Part shown: one piece after another, positions 25,662-33,245 of the stretch
How positions within the stretch are numbered: the stretch's first letter is position 1
How the letters are laid out: each line of letters begins with the position of its first letter
Assembly: GCF_003149515.1 (NCBI RefSeq)
Contig: NZ_CP029145.1
Span: 2,356,001-2,420,000 of the forward strand
Source: Hymenobacter nivis
GTDB lineage: Bacteria > Bacteroidota > Bacteroidia > Cytophagales > Hymenobacteraceae
Direction of reading: 5' to 3'
Length of the DNA stretch: 64,000 nucleotides
The notes under the pieces: model-generated
What the model was told of the DNA's origin: nothing
Seen by the model: the letters and a program-made list of their open reading frames with translations, nothing else
The model's database searches: none
Translations under genes and position numbers: made by a program

Positions 25662-26603
25662 ATGGCCAACACTTACTCGCAAGAATCCGACTTTCGCCAA
25701 GAGCGCGACTTTGGGCAGAAAATCAGCGCCACGTTCGAGTTCATCGGCGTGCATTTCCGGCCCCTGGGCCGGGTGCTGCTCTACATTGTCCTGCCCGCCG
25801 CCCTGGTGCAGGGCGTGCTCTCGGGCTTACTGCAAACTCAGCTCGTGGCCAGCATGCAAATGGCCACGGGCGCAGCTGCCGACAGCGCGTGGCAGCGGCA
25901 GCGCAGCCTATACGGCACCATGATTACCTCGCCTACCTACTACCTCAACTCGGTGGCAAGTCAAATTTTCAGTACCCTGCTCATCCTGAGCGTATACGGC
26001 TACTTGCTGCATTGCCTGGCGGGCCCCAGTGGCCCGGGCCGCACCACCAGTGTGGCCGACGTGTGGGCCGTGGTGAAGCGCGAGTTTCTAGGCACGTTTT
26101 TCTCGCTTTGGGGCCTGGGCATCGTCGTGGCGCTGGGCTTTTTGGTATTCGTCCTGCCGGGCGTGTACCTCATGGTAGCCCTGAGCTTATTTTTCGTGGT
26201 GCGGCTGGTGGAAGGCACGGGCTTCCGGGCCACCATTAGCCGCTGCCTGTTCCTGACGCGGGGCAAGTGGTGGTCCACGTTCGGCGTGCTCTTCATCATG
26301 GTGCTGCTACTGTACGTGCTGCTGGCGGCCGCGGGCAGCGTGGCCGCGCTGCTGGCCGGCGGCCTCACGTCGATGGTGCACGCCGTCAAAACGCCACTGT
26401 TCACCGTCACCGTCACGGCCATCACCACCCTGTTCACGCTGCTGGTGTATCCCCCTATTTTACTGGTGCTGGCGTTTCAGTACTTCAATTTGGTGGAGCG
26501 CAAGGAAAGCCTCGGCTTGCACGCCCTGGTGGACCAGCTGGGCCAGGCGCCGGTGGCCGCCGGGCCCCACGCCTACCGCCCCGACGACGAAGGAGAATAC
26601 TAA
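25662..26603 (+). CDS. Polytopic membrane protein of unknown function
   Basis: 313 aa with about six hydrophobic segments (VLLYIVLPAALVQGVLSGLL, IVVALGFLVFVLPGVYLMVA and FGVLFIMVLLLYVLLAAAGS among them) and a charged N-terminal tail. The pattern resembles membrane domains found with glycerophosphodiester phosphodiesterases and DUF4013-type proteins, but no family is firmly recognised. It lies 61 bp after the SpoIIM-like gene and probably shares its transcript, so it likely belongs to the same RDD/MoxR membrane module. Confidence 0.75.
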   Translation: MANTYSQESDFRQERDFGQKISATFEFIGVHFRPLGRVLLYIVLPAALVQGVLSGLLQTQLVASMQMATGAAADSAWQRQRSLYGTMITSPTYYLNSVASQIFSTLLILSVYGYLLHCLAGPSGPGRTTSVADVWAVVKREFLGTFFSLWGLGIVVALGFLVFVLPGVYLMVALSLFFVVRLVEGTGFRATISRCLFLTRGKWWSTFGVLFIMVLLLYVLLAAAGSVAALLAGGLTSMVHAVKTPLFTVTVTAITTLFTLLVYPPILLVLAFQYFNLVERKESLGLHALVDQLGQAPVAAGPHAYRPDDEGEY

Positions 26604-26630
26604 TTAATCAGCCATTAGCTTTTGGCTGAT

Positions 26631-26783
26631 AGACTTATTCCTGAATAAAAATCGCACAAGACAGAACGCCATGCAGCGCGCAGCGAAGCATCTTTTCCGC
26701 GTTACTGATCATAATTACTGCCGCGAGAAAGATGCTGCGCGCTGCATGACATTCTACGTTTTTTCTAATTCAGGAAAAAGTCT
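26631..26783. repeat. Nested palindromic repeat, copy f
   Basis: The outer arms AGACTTATTCCTGAAT (26631-26646) and ATTCAGGAAAAAGTCT (26768-26783) are complementary with one mismatch. The middle arms begin GACAGAACGCCATGCAGCGC and end GCGCTGCATGACATTCTAC. It shares the outer-arm type with copy c. Confidence 0.75.
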
Positions 26784-26794
26784 GATGGCTATTG

Positions 26795-26965
26795 AAGCTG
26801 TTTAAGAAGTCGTCAGACCATCATGCTCATCTGGCGTACGCGCAGCCGAAGCATCTCTACTGCTTAACTAATCTGGATTACTGCTGCGGGAGAGATGCTT
26901 CGGCTGCGCGAACGCCAGATGAGCATGACGGTCAATTTTGAATTTCCAGACTTCCTAAACGGCTT
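26795..26965. repeat. Nested palindromic repeat, copy g
   Basis: The outer arms AAGCTGTTTAAGAAGTC (26795-26811) and GACTTCCTAAACGGCTT (26949-26965) nearly match those of copy h. The middle arms are TCATGCTCATCTGGCG and CGCCAGATGAGCATGA. The inner arms are GAAGCATCTCTACTGC and GGGAGAGATGCTTC. It stands 11 bp from copy f. Confidence 0.85.
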
Positions 26966-27190
26966 TATTAGCTTGTTGTCTAATTAACAAATTTTTAGCG
27001 ATAAGCCAGTGTGCGTTTATTTTTGACTAACTACCTGATTTTACGCACTAATTGCGTCCACGCTTCACAAAGACACTTTAGCGGTTTCGGAAAAGGCCAT
27101 TTCCAGACAGTGCGCCGAAGTGGTGCGTAACATCAGCAACTACTTAAGCCGTTGCTTGACTTCATTTTTTTGCTCCTGGCGCGGGGGCAG

Positions 27191-27264
27191 CAACGCCTCC
27201 TTGCGTCTTGGAATTGAACAGTATCCGGGCAAATTGTTTAAGCCTGAGACGCAAGGATGCGTTG
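27191..27264. repeat. Inverted repeat before DUF4129 gene
   Basis: The 18-bp arms CAACGCCTCCTTGCGTCT (27191-27208) and AGACGCAAGGATGCGTTG (27247-27264) pair with one mismatch around a 38-base loop. The arm sequence differs from the nested palindrome family, so this is a separate repeat type. It lies in the leader of the DUF4129 gene. Confidence 0.7.
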
Positions 27265-27308
27265 TTACATCGTGCCGACGGTAACTCACGCAGCCGTTGC
27301 GCCGGCCC

Positions 27309-28142
27309 GTGTCCCATCCCTTCCTTTTGAAAACGCCCCGCCCATCCGCCCTGCTTCCGTTCTCCTGGCTACGCCCTGCGGTGCTGGCCATGGGCTTGCT
27401 TGCCGCCACGGGCGCGGCCGGGGGCCCCCCGGCGCAGGGGCCCGCGCGGGCCCTGGCGCCGGCCGATACGGCTACCCGCCCGCTGCCCGCCGACCGCGCC
27501 ACACCGCTGCCCGCCCGCCGGCCCGACGCGGCGCGGCTGCGCGGGCTGCGCAGCCAGCGCGATTTCGACTATGCCGAGGCGGTGCCGCACCTCAGCGCCT
27601 GGGATTTGTTTTGGGCGCGGCTGTGGCAGCGGGTACAGAACTGGTTGCAGCAGCGGAGCTACACGCACTTCTGGCGCTGGGTTTTCTACGCCCTGTTTGT
27701 GGCGGCAGGCGTGTTTGTGGTGCTGAAGCTGTTGCAGGTGGACCTCACCGGCGTGTTTGGCCGCGGGCCGCGCCGCCCCCCCCTGGCCTACGACGCGGCC
27801 GCCGAAAACATCCACGCGGTTGACTTCCCTGCCCGCCTGGCCGAGGCCGAGGCCACCGGCAACTTCCGGCTGGCCGTGCGCCTGGGTTACTTACAGCTGC
27901 TCAAGCAACTGGCCGACGGCGGCTTCATCGACTGGCAACCCAACAAAACCAACCACGCCTACCTGGCCGAGCTGCCCGCCCAGGGCCCCCTGCGCGCCGA
28001 TTTTCGCGAAATCACCCGGCAGTTTGAGTACGTGTGGTACGGCGAACTGGGGCTGACGGCCGGGCAGTACGCGCACGTGCGCACCGGGCACCGGGCCCTG
28101 GCCGGCCAGCTGGCGGGGGCCCCGGCCCACCGCCCTGCCTAA
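27309..28142 (+). CDS. DUF4129 domain membrane protein
   Basis: About 277 aa. A hydrophobic N-terminal segment (LRPAVLAMGLLAATGAAGG) acts as signal or anchor. A central membrane helix lies around WRWVFYALFVAAGVFVVLKL, followed by the DUF4129 segment (ARLAEAEATGNFRLAVRLGY, LLKQLADGGFIDWQPNKTNH, FREITRQFEYVWYGE). DUF4129 is usually found beside MoxR and DUF58 genes or fused to transglutaminases. The start is uncertain: GTG at 27309 gives a sensible signal-like N-terminus; TTG at 27297 and ATG at 27390 are also in frame. It is followed after 18 bp by the DUF4350 gene. Confidence 0.82.
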   Translation: MSHPFLLKTPRPSALLPFSWLRPAVLAMGLLAATGAAGGPPAQGPARALAPADTATRPLPADRATPLPARRPDAARLRGLRSQRDFDYAEAVPHLSAWDLFWARLWQRVQNWLQQRSYTHFWRWVFYALFVAAGVFVVLKLLQVDLTGVFGRGPRRPPLAYDAAAENIHAVDFPARLAEAEATGNFRLAVRLGYLQLLKQLADGGFIDWQPNKTNHAYLAELPAQGPLRADFREITRQFEYVWYGELGLTAGQYAHVRTGHRALAGQLAGAPAHRPA

Positions 28143-28160
28143 TTTTTTTTCGCTGTGCCC

Positions 28161-29471
28161 ATGACGACGTTTCGCTGGTATATGCTCGGGTTGCTGGCCT
28201 TGTTCGGGGCCTACGTGGCCCTGGAATATTACCGCCCCAAGCCCCTGGACTGGTCACCGACCTACATTAACAAGGATAAGATTCCCTACGGCACCTTCGT
28301 GCTGTTCGACCAGCTGCCGCGCCTGCTGGGCACCGATTCGGTGGCCACCGTGCGCCGCTCGGCCTACACCCAGCTCACCGGGGCCCCGGACGCCGCTGCA
28401 GAGGTGGACAGCAGCAGCCAGACCAGTACCGCCGTCAACGACTCTACCGAAGCGGAAACGCCCCCGCCGCCCACCGCGGGGCCCGATGTGCTGGCGGCCC
28501 AGGCCAGTTACTTATTCATCAACGACGGCTTTGGGGCCTCAGCGGCCGACGCACGCGCCCTGCTGCGCTTCGTGGCCCTGGGCAACGACGTGTTCATCGC
28601 GGCCGATGACTTCCAGAGCCCCGTGCTGGGTGATTCGCTGGGCTTTTACACCGACGATGTGGCTGTGGCCTCCCACTCCGGACCCCGCGGCCTGCTCGTC
28701 GCCGATTCGGTGACGCTGCGCTTTACCCACCCGGCATTGGCCGGCGCGCGCTACCGGCTGCCGGCCCTGCTGGCCCGGGCCCGCCTGGTGGTGAAGGCCG
28801 GGCGGGCCGGCCGCACGCTGGCCACCGACGCCCAGGGCCGCGCCGTGTTTATCCGCCTCGATCACGGCGCAGGCCATTTCTACCTCTGCTCGGTGCCGCT
28901 GGCCTTCACGAATTACTATTTGCTGCGGCCCCGCACCGCCGATTTTGCCGCCGGGGCCCTGGCCTACCTACCCGCCCGCGCCGCCTGGTGGGATGAGTAC
29001 CAGAAGCAGGGGCCCCTGGGCGACCAGTCGCTGCTGCGGGTGCTGCTGGCCTACCCGGCCCTGCGCGCCGCCTACTATCTCACGCTGCTGGGGGCCGTGC
29101 TGTTTGTGCTGGTGGAAGCGCGCCGCCGCCAGCGCATCATTCCCACCATCAAGCCGTTGCCCAACACCACGTTACTTTTTATCCGCACCGTGGCGGGACT
29201 ATACCGCCAGGGCCGCAACCATGCGCTAATTGCTGAGAAGCGGGTGGCCCTGTTCCTGGATTACCTGCGGGTACGCTTCAATGAAGCCAGCCCCGACCTG
29301 GGCGACAGCGACTTCCGCGAACGGCTGAGCCAGAAGGCCGGCCTGCCCCGCGCCCGTGTGGACGAGTTGCTGCGGCTCGTAAATTTCGCCCGTACCGCCC
29401 CCCAAATCGACGACCGGGCGCTGCTACAACTCAGCCGGGCCATCACCGATTTCCGGCGCGAAGCCGGGTAG
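28161..29471 (+). CDS. DUF4350 domain membrane protein
   Basis: 436 aa. N-terminal helix MLGLLALFGAYVALEYY, then a large extracytoplasmic domain with YGTFVLFDQLPRLLG, ASYLFINDGFGASAADARAL and LLRFVALGNDVFIAADDF, the last being typical of DUF4350 (a GATase-like fold). A second membrane helix (YYLTLLGAVLFVLVEARRRQ) leads to a cytoplasmic tail. The ATG at 28161 was preferred to GTG at 28155. DUF4350 genes commonly lie between DUF4129 and MoxR genes, as here. The module's client is unknown. Confidence 0.85.
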   Translation: MTTFRWYMLGLLALFGAYVALEYYRPKPLDWSPTYINKDKIPYGTFVLFDQLPRLLGTDSVATVRRSAYTQLTGAPDAAAEVDSSSQTSTAVNDSTEAETPPPPTAGPDVLAAQASYLFINDGFGASAADARALLRFVALGNDVFIAADDFQSPVLGDSLGFYTDDVAVASHSGPRGLLVADSVTLRFTHPALAGARYRLPALLARARLVVKAGRAGRTLATDAQGRAVFIRLDHGAGHFYLCSVPLAFTNYYLLRPRTADFAAGALAYLPARAAWWDEYQKQGPLGDQSLLRVLLAYPALRAAYYLTLLGAVLFVLVEARRRQRIIPTIKPLPNTTLLFIRTVAGLYRQGRNHALIAEKRVALFLDYLRVRFNEASPDLGDSDFRERLSQKAGLPRARVDELLRLVNFARTAPQIDDRALLQLSRAITDFRREAG

Positions 29472-29602
29472 TTTTACCTTTTTGCACGGAACCCAGAAAC
29501 ACCGTTTTTACCTAATTGTACTATTCCATTATAATGCCTTTTTGATGCGGAAACGAGCTTTTTGCCGTCCGTTTCGCATCCCGGGGGCCCCTTTTCTACC
29601 AC

Positions 29603-30706
29603 ATGGAACCCACCGACCTCGCCCCCAACTCCACCCCACTGGACCTTGCCGCTGGCAATGATACGCCTTTGGCCGAAACCGCGCTTTTGAATGAACCCGC
29701 GCCTTTAGCTGAGTCCGCGCCCGCGCCCGAGGCGGCCGCCGGCTTCGCGCCCCGCACTGATTTTGCCCAGCTCTCGGCCCGCGCCGAGGCCGTGCGCGCC
29801 GAGATTGGCAAAATCATCGTTGGCCAAGCCGATTTGCTGGAGCTGCTGCTCACGGCCGTGCTGGCCGATGGGCACGTGCTGCTGGAGGGCGTGCCGGGCG
29901 TGGCCAAAACCCTTATGGCCAAGCTACTGGCGCGCACGCTGGCCGTGCCGTTCAGCCGCATCCAGTTCACGCCCGACCTGATGCCGGCCGACGTGCTGGG
30001 CACGTCCATTTTCCGGCAGAATACCGGCGAGTTTGAGTTTCGGCGGGGGCCCATTTTCGCCAGCGTGGTGCTGATTGACGAGATAAACAGGGCCCCGGCC
30101 AAGACGCAATCGGCGCTGTTTGAGGTGATGGAGGAGCGCACCGTGACGCAGGATGGCACCACCTACACCATGCAGGAGCCGTTTTTGGTGCTGGCCACCC
30201 AGAACCCCGTGGAGCAGGAAGGCACCTATCGCCTGCCCGAAGCCCAGCTCGACCGCTTCCTGTTCAAGCTGCGCGTGGGCTATCCCACCCTGGCCGAGGA
30301 AGTGCAGATTTTGCAGGGCCACCACGCCGGTTTCGGCGGCACTTCGCTCGATTCAGTGCAGCCCATCCTATCGGCCGCCGACCTGGGGGCCCTGCGCGCG
30401 CAAGTGCGCCAGCAACGCGTCGAGCCCAACATTCTGGAGTACATCGCCAAGCTCGTGGGCCAGACCCGCGCCCACAAAGCACTGTACCTGGGGGCCTCGC
30501 CCCGCGCCTCGCTGGCCCTGCTCAACGGCGCCAAGGCCCTGGCCGCCCTGCGCGGCCGCGACTTCGTGACGCCCGAAGACGTGCAGTTCCTGGCCCCCAG
30601 CGTGCTGCGCCACCGTATCCTGCTTACCCCCGAGCGCGAAATGGAAGGCGGCACACCCGACGAAGTAGTGCAGCAGATTGTGCAGTCGGTGGAAGTTCCT
30701 AGGTGA
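29603..30706 (+). CDS. moxR: MoxR-family AAA+ ATPase
   Basis: 367 aa. After an Ala/Pro/Glu-rich N-terminal extension of about 55 residues comes a standard MoxR core: Walker A in EGVPGVAKT (about residues 96-103), the pore block FSRIQFTPDLMPADVLG, Walker B in VLIDEINRAPAKTQSAL, the sensor 1 region FLVLATQNPVEQEGTYRLPE with AQLDRF following, and a C-terminal lid with LGASPRASLALLNGAKALAA. MoxR ATPases act as chaperones, often with DUF58/VWA partners; the DUF58 gene follows here. The stop codon is followed immediately by a 104-bp palindrome and then an insertion sequence, which separate it from DUF58. Confidence 0.94.
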   Translation: MEPTDLAPNSTPLDLAAGNDTPLAETALLNEPAPLAESAPAPEAAAGFAPRTDFAQLSARAEAVRAEIGKIIVGQADLLELLLTAVLADGHVLLEGVPGVAKTLMAKLLARTLAVPFSRIQFTPDLMPADVLGTSIFRQNTGEFEFRRGPIFASVVLIDEINRAPAKTQSALFEVMEERTVTQDGTTYTMQEPFLVLATQNPVEQEGTYRLPEAQLDRFLFKLRVGYPTLAEEVQILQGHHAGFGGTSLDSVQPILSAADLGALRAQVRQQRVEPNILEYIAKLVGQTRAHKALYLGASPRASLALLNGAKALAALRGRDFVTPEDVQFLAPSVLRHRILLTPEREMEGGTPDEVVQQIVQSVEVPR

Positions 30707-30810
30707 TAGCGCAAGGTTTTGCGAGGTTAAAACAGGTTTCGCGAATCCCTGATTTTTGAATAAACCACACCTTGGCGAAACCTATTTTAACCTCGCAAAA
30801 CCTTGCGCTA
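30707..30810. repeat. Long palindrome with TA ends (MITE-like)
   Basis: The 36-bp arms 30707-30742 and 30775-30810 pair with a single mismatch around a 32-base loop. Each end carries the dinucleotide TA, as expected for target duplications of IS630/mariner-type elements. It starts directly after the moxR stop, and its right TA is also the left flank of the IS630 element. It could instead be a large terminator, but no T run follows. Confidence 0.75.
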
Positions 30811-31891
30811 AGTGCTTGTTCAAAATTAACTAATGGATTGGTTGTTACTTTGAAGATGCAAAAACGCTACATTTCCTTGGACGCTGCGGAACGGACTACG
30901 CTGGAAGCTGGCCGTCACCATCACCCGCAGCACCAGTTCCGCGCCCGTTGCCAAGGCTTGTTGTGGAGCGCGGACGGGCAGTCGGTCCCCGCGCTGGCGG
31001 CCCTGCTGAACGTGAGCCAGGGCACGGTGTACGGCTGGTTTAACCGCTGGGAACAGGGCGGCTTAGCGGGCTTGGCCAACGCCAAAGGGCAAGGTCGGCC
31101 GGCTATCCTGCAGCCCGCCGACCAGCAGCGCGTGGAAGCCGCTGTGCGCGCCAACCGCCAGCAACTCAAAGACGTGACCGCCGTGCTGCGTCAGGAACTG
31201 CGCAAAGATTTCTCGGCCCTGACGCTGAAGCGTTTTTTAAAAAGTGTGGGGGCAAATGGCGGCGCTTCCGCCACGGGCTGAAACCGGCCCAGGACCCGGA
31301 CGACTACGCCTTCAAAGCCCACCAGTTGCGCCAGGTGCAAGAGTTGGAGCAAGCAGGCGCGCTTGACCTGTTCTACGGCGATGAATCCGGCTTTTGCCTG
31401 ACCTCGGCCATCCCGTACGGCTGGCAATTTCCCGGCGAACACGTTGCCACCCAGCCCCGCCATAGCCAGCGCTTCAACGTGTTGGGCTTGTTCAACGCCA
31501 CCACCAACGAGTTGCACACCGCCGCCCGTGAGGGAAGCGTGGATGCGGCCTTTGTCATTGACACGCTCGACGCCTGGGTCGCGACCCGCACCCGGCCCAC
31601 GGTACTGGTCCTCGACAATGCCCGCCTGCACCACACCGCCGCGTTTCAAGCGCGGCTGCAGGACTGGGAGGACCGCGACGTGCACATTTTCTACCTGCCC
31701 ACCTACAGCCCTCACCTCAACAAAATCGAGACCCTCTGGCGCAAAGTCAAATACGAGTGGCTGCGGCCCGAAGCCTACGCCGATTTCAAAACCCTCAAAA
31801 CCGCTGTGTGGCACATTCTCGACCGCGTTGGCCGCCAATTCACCATCCAATTTGCAACCTGACATTGCCGAAATAAATTTGAACAAGCACT
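30811..31891 (+). mobile_element. IS630-family insertion sequence
   Basis: About 1081 bp. Terminal inverted repeats AGTGCTTGTTCAAA (30811-30824) and TTTGAACAAGCACT (31878-31891) are perfect over 14 bp. TA flanks both sides (30809-30810 and 31892-31893), the expected target duplication. It carries one transposase gene in two overlapping frames. Both ends and the DDE residues are intact, so it may still be active. It lies between moxR and the DUF58 gene, 4 bp before the latter's start. Confidence 0.92.
30856..31862 (+). CDS. IS630-family DDE transposase made by -1 frameshifting
   Basis: About 335 aa in two frames. The first frame (stop 31279-31281) gives the helix-turn-helix part (LLNVSQGTVYGWFNRWEQGG). 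It reaches the slippery heptamer TTTAAAA at 31236-31242, where the frame codons are TTA AAA. A -1 slip gives KKCGGKWRRFRHGLKPAQ and opens the second frame to 31862. The catalytic D, D and E lie in LFYGDESGF, VLDNARLHH and LNKIETLWRKVK. The junction reads as continuous family sequence, so programmed frameshifting is more likely than a mutation. The start is ATG 30856. Confidence 0.9.
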
Positions 31892-31895
31892 TAAC

Positions 31896-33245
31896 ATGTC
31901 CTTTTTCCTAACGCGCCGCTTCTTCCTGCTCCTCGTGGTCCTCATCACGGGCTTCGCGGTGGCGTTCTTCCTGCCGTGGCTGCTGGGGCCGGTGCGGGTG
32001 GCGGGGCTGCTGCTGGGGGCCCTGGTGGGGCTCGATGCGGCGCTGCTATATGCGCCGACTAAGGGCCAGGGGGCCCCGGTGTTTGGGCGGCGGGTGCTGG
32101 GCGACAAGCTGGCCAACGGCTCGGAAAACGACGTGGAATTGTACCTCGAGAACCGCTACCGCTTTGCCATCCAGACGGAGACGATTGACGAGATTCCGCA
32201 CCAGTTTCAGCGGCGCGACGTGCTCTTTAAAGCGGCCATTAAGCCGGGCGAAACCCAGGTAATTCGCTACCAGCTGCGGCCCACCAAGCGCGGCGAGTAC
32301 GAGTTTGGGGCCCTGAACATCTACGCCGCCTCGCCGCTGGGCCTGGTACGCCGCCGGTTTCGCTACGATGCGCAGCGGGTAGTTCCTGTTTACCCATCTT
32401 TTTTACAGATGCGGCAGTACGAGCTGCTGGCCATCCACAACCGCCTCACGGAGGTGGGCGTGAAGCGCATCCGGCGGGTGGGCCACAGCCAGGAGTTCGA
32501 GCAAATCCGGCCCTACGTGGCCGGCGACGACCCGCGCACCCTCAACTGGAAGGCCACCGCCCGCCGCGCCAGCACCGGCGAGGCCGACGCCCTGGTGGTG
32601 AACCACTTCCAGGATGAGCGCGCCCAGCCCGTGTACTGCCTCATCGACAAGGGCCGGGTGATGCGGATGCCTTTCGACGGCCTGAGCCTGCTCGATTACG
32701 CCATCAACGCCACGCTGGTGCTCAGCAACATCGCCCTGCTCAAGCACGACAAGGCGGGGCTCATCACGTTTTCCAACAAGCCCGGGGCTGCCCTGCTGGC
32801 CGACCGCCGCCCCGGCCACCTGCTGAAGATTCTGGAGGTGCTGTACCGCCAGAAAACGCAGTACCTGGAGTCGGATTTTGCGCTGCTCTACGCCACCGTG
32901 CGGGCCCGCGTGCAGCAGCGCAGCCTGCTGGTGCTGTTCACTAACTTCGAAACCCTGCACGGCCTGCAACGCCAGCTACCCTACCTGCGCCGCCTCGCCC
33001 AGGACCACCTGCTGCTGGTCGTTTTTTTCGAGAACACCGAGCTGCGCGCCTACCTGGGGGCCCCCGCCGAAACCACCGAGGACGTGTACAATCAGACCAT
33101 CGCCGAGAAATTTGCCCAGGAAAAGCGTCAAATTGTGCTCGAATTGCAGCGCTACGGCATCCACACGCTGCTGACGGCTCCGAAGGATTTGAATGTCAAC
33201 ACCATCAACAAGTACCTGGAATTCAAGGCACGCGGACTACTATGA
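31896..33245 (+). CDS. DUF58 domain protein (VWA-like, MoxR partner)
   Basis: 449 aa. Two N-terminal membrane helices (FFLLLVVLITGFAVAFFLPW and VRVAGLLLGALVGLDAALLY) precede a cytoplasmic or periplasmic domain. RIRRVGHSQEFEQIRPYVAG and DDPRTLNWKATARR form the DUF58 signature, followed by a VWA-like fold with VYCLIDKGRVMRMP. DUF58 proteins pair with MoxR ATPases. The insertion sequence ends 4 bp before the ATG, so any original ribosome-binding region has been replaced by IS sequence and expression may depend on the IS. The stop overlaps the start of the hexosaminidase gene by ATGA. Confidence 0.92.
   Translation: MSFFLTRRFFLLLVVLITGFAVAFFLPWLLGPVRVAGLLLGALVGLDAALLYAPTKGQGAPVFGRRVLGDKLANGSENDVELYLENRYRFAIQTETIDEIPHQFQRRDVLFKAAIKPGETQVIRYQLRPTKRGEYEFGALNIYAASPLGLVRRRFRYDAQRVVPVYPSFLQMRQYELLAIHNRLTEVGVKRIRRVGHSQEFEQIRPYVAGDDPRTLNWKATARRASTGEADALVVNHFQDERAQPVYCLIDKGRVMRMPFDGLSLLDYAINATLVLSNIALLKHDKAGLITFSNKPGAALLADRRPGHLLKILEVLYRQKTQYLESDFALLYATVRARVQQRSLLVLFTNFETLHGLQRQLPYLRRLAQDHLLLVVFFENTELRAYLGAPAETTEDVYNQTIAEKFAQEKRQIVLELQRYGIHTLLTAPKDLNVNTINKYLEFKARGLL

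Larger units (their letters stand above)
26604..27308. other. 705-bp gap packed with inverted repeats
   Basis: Holds two nested palindromes (26631-26783 and 26795-26965) and a third inverted repeat (27191-27264), described separately. Between them, about 27045-27165 in one plus frame reads as protein-like sequence (KDTLAVSEKAISRQCAEVV) without a start, which may be a gene remnant. Nothing else was recognised. Confidence 0.5.

Noticed and set aside
31326..31862. Treating the second transposase frame as a separate gene or a pseudogene
   Set aside because: The -1 frame joins the first frame at a canonical slippery site with continuous family sequence, so one frameshifted gene is the better reading.
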